Shown here in pieces: positions 63,083 through 64,000 of a DNA stretch of 64,000 nucleotides (its first letter is position 1; each line of letters starts with the position of its first letter). Source of the stretch: Oncomelania hupensis. Its lineage: Eukaryota > Mollusca > Gastropoda > Littorinimorpha > Pomatiopsidae. The notes beneath the pieces are model-generated. The model was not told the origin of the DNA, did not search any database, and saw only the letters and a program-made list of their open reading frames with translations. The position numbers and the translations under genes were made by a program. The DNA lies in assembly GCA_036898135.1 (NCBI GenBank), contig CM072527.1:27226544-27290543 (forward strand), written 5' to 3'.

Positions 63083-63245
63083 TTGTTCCCGATGGCGCTG
63101 TTGTGGAGGACAGCACTGGTAGACTTGTCATTCAGGCTTTTGATGACTTAAAATTTTAGGGCTGATGCTGTACACTTTCATGGTTGCCCACAGAGCTGCA
63201 TGCCAGACTCGGTCAAACGCTTTCTTTAAGTCTACAAACACATAG
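63083..63245 (-). mobile_element. RTE-like LINE fragment K (RT block)
   Basis: The minus-strand segment includes the block encoding FKKAFDRVWHAALWATMKVY in other copies (59760-59820); truncated at both ends. Confidence 0.8.
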
Positions 63246-63289
63246 TCCACAGCACATAACAATATCACAGACATTGACAAGACCGCTTT

Positions 63290-63607
63290 TAGTACTAACC
63301 GCTTTTAGTTTTCGGCACTTTGGGGGTCTTATTTGTTATATAGTGAGAGTCTCCCTTTAGTGTCTATGTGTACTGGCTGCACTTTTTAATCAACTTGTTG
63401 AATTTTGTTGACTTCTGTGATATCACTTGTGATCTTGATTCGCGTGTGTGTGCTTGTGTGATGTTTTTTACATTTATGTATTTATTTTTTTTTATTTTTT
63501 TTTTTTTATGGTTTATGATACATTTTTTGAGTATCTTTATGCTGCCTCATAAACTTAATAATGTAATTGCCCTTTGGGATGAATAAAGTTGTATTGTATT
63601 GTATTGT
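63290..63607 (+). mobile_element. LINE 3' end with (TTGTA)n tail
   Basis: The sequence TTGCCCTTTGGGATGAATAA followed by AGTTGTATTGTATTGTATTG is the usual form of a LINE 3' terminus with pentamer tail. T-rich DNA precedes it. Family not assigned; it differs from the TAGGA-tailed LINEs. Confidence 0.6.
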
Positions 63608-63609
63608 TA

Positions 63610-64000
63610 TTTCCTGTGGACTGCCTATGATATTGTTATCTGCTGTGGACAGTCTGTGATATTGTTATCTGCTGTGGACTGTCTGTGATATTGTTATCTG
63701 CTGTAGACTTTCTGTGATATTGTTATCTGCTGTAGGCTGCATGTGATATTGTTATCTGCGTGGATAGCTTGTGACAATTTTGTTATTTGCTATGGACTGC
63801 CTGTTATAATGTTATCTGCTGTGGACTGTCTGATATTGTTATCTGCTGTGGACTGTCTGTGATATTATTATCTGCTGTGGATTGTCTGTTATACTGTTAA
63901 CTTCTGTGGACTGCATGTGATATTTTATCTGTTGTGGACTGCTTGTATTATCTCCTGTGGACTGTCTGTTTGTGAAATTGTTATCTGCGGTGGATGGCAT
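63610..64000 (+). repeat. 29-bp tandem repeat running off the window
   Basis: ATTGTTATCTGCTGTGGACT, GTCTGTGAT recurs about 13 times with substitutions. An isolated unit at 63050-63085 precedes it. Confidence 0.9.

Overview
The window is animal nuclear DNA: coding sequence is split into short exons with GT-AG boundaries, the gaps are filled with retrotransposon debris, and several kilobases are microsatellite or minisatellite. The mix (Ty3/gypsy elements with integrase ahead of reverse transcriptase, RTE-like LINEs with pentamer tails, tRNA-derived SINEs, a pogo/Tigger transposon, DUF4806-type coding exons) suggests a marine invertebrate, probably a mollusc. The lineage is inference; nothing here names a species. 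No bacterial gene, operon, rRNA gene, functional tRNA gene or CRISPR array was found.

1-3 kb: 3' end of a decayed Ty3/gypsy element and a probable 1.8 kb LTR. 3.1-12.4 kb, minus strand: a host-like or transposon-borne gene rebuilt from six exons, encoding a DUF4806-family protein; its introns hold LINE copies, a MITE and solo LTRs. One exon carries an apparent 2-nt frameshift. 13.0-16.1 kb: dispersed repeat and degenerate transposase-like sequence on the same strand. 16.7-22.3 kb: a nearly complete but inactivated Gmr1-like LTR retrotransposon, with gag split by a perfect palindromic insertion and a truncated, scrambled reverse transcriptase. 23.0-26.0 kb: a nuclear-receptor-motif repeat, then about 48 copies of a 53-bp unit with a CACGTG E-box that abuts a candidate start codon.

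26.0-55.4 kb, plus strand: a second multi-exon gene. Seven exons between 36.4 and 55.4 kb join in perfect phase and end at a stop codon at 55424. Three more candidate exons (26.0, 28.3, 34.3 kb) are mutually phase-compatible and may be its 5' end. The predicted protein is charged and largely helical or coiled-coil; I do not recognise it. Its introns hold long triplet and dinucleotide repeats, a SINE with a 12-bp target duplication, a hAT-like MITE, a pogo transposon split by a LINE, and a 41-bp minisatellite derived from a SINE.

55.4-64 kb: degenerate tandem repeats, a large hairpin, a nearly full-length RTE-like LINE split by another repeat, and a 29-bp tandem array running off the window end.

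The strongest leads are the E-box array at the start codon, the DUF4806 gene beside transposase-like sequence, the palindrome in gag, and the scrambled Gmr1-like element.
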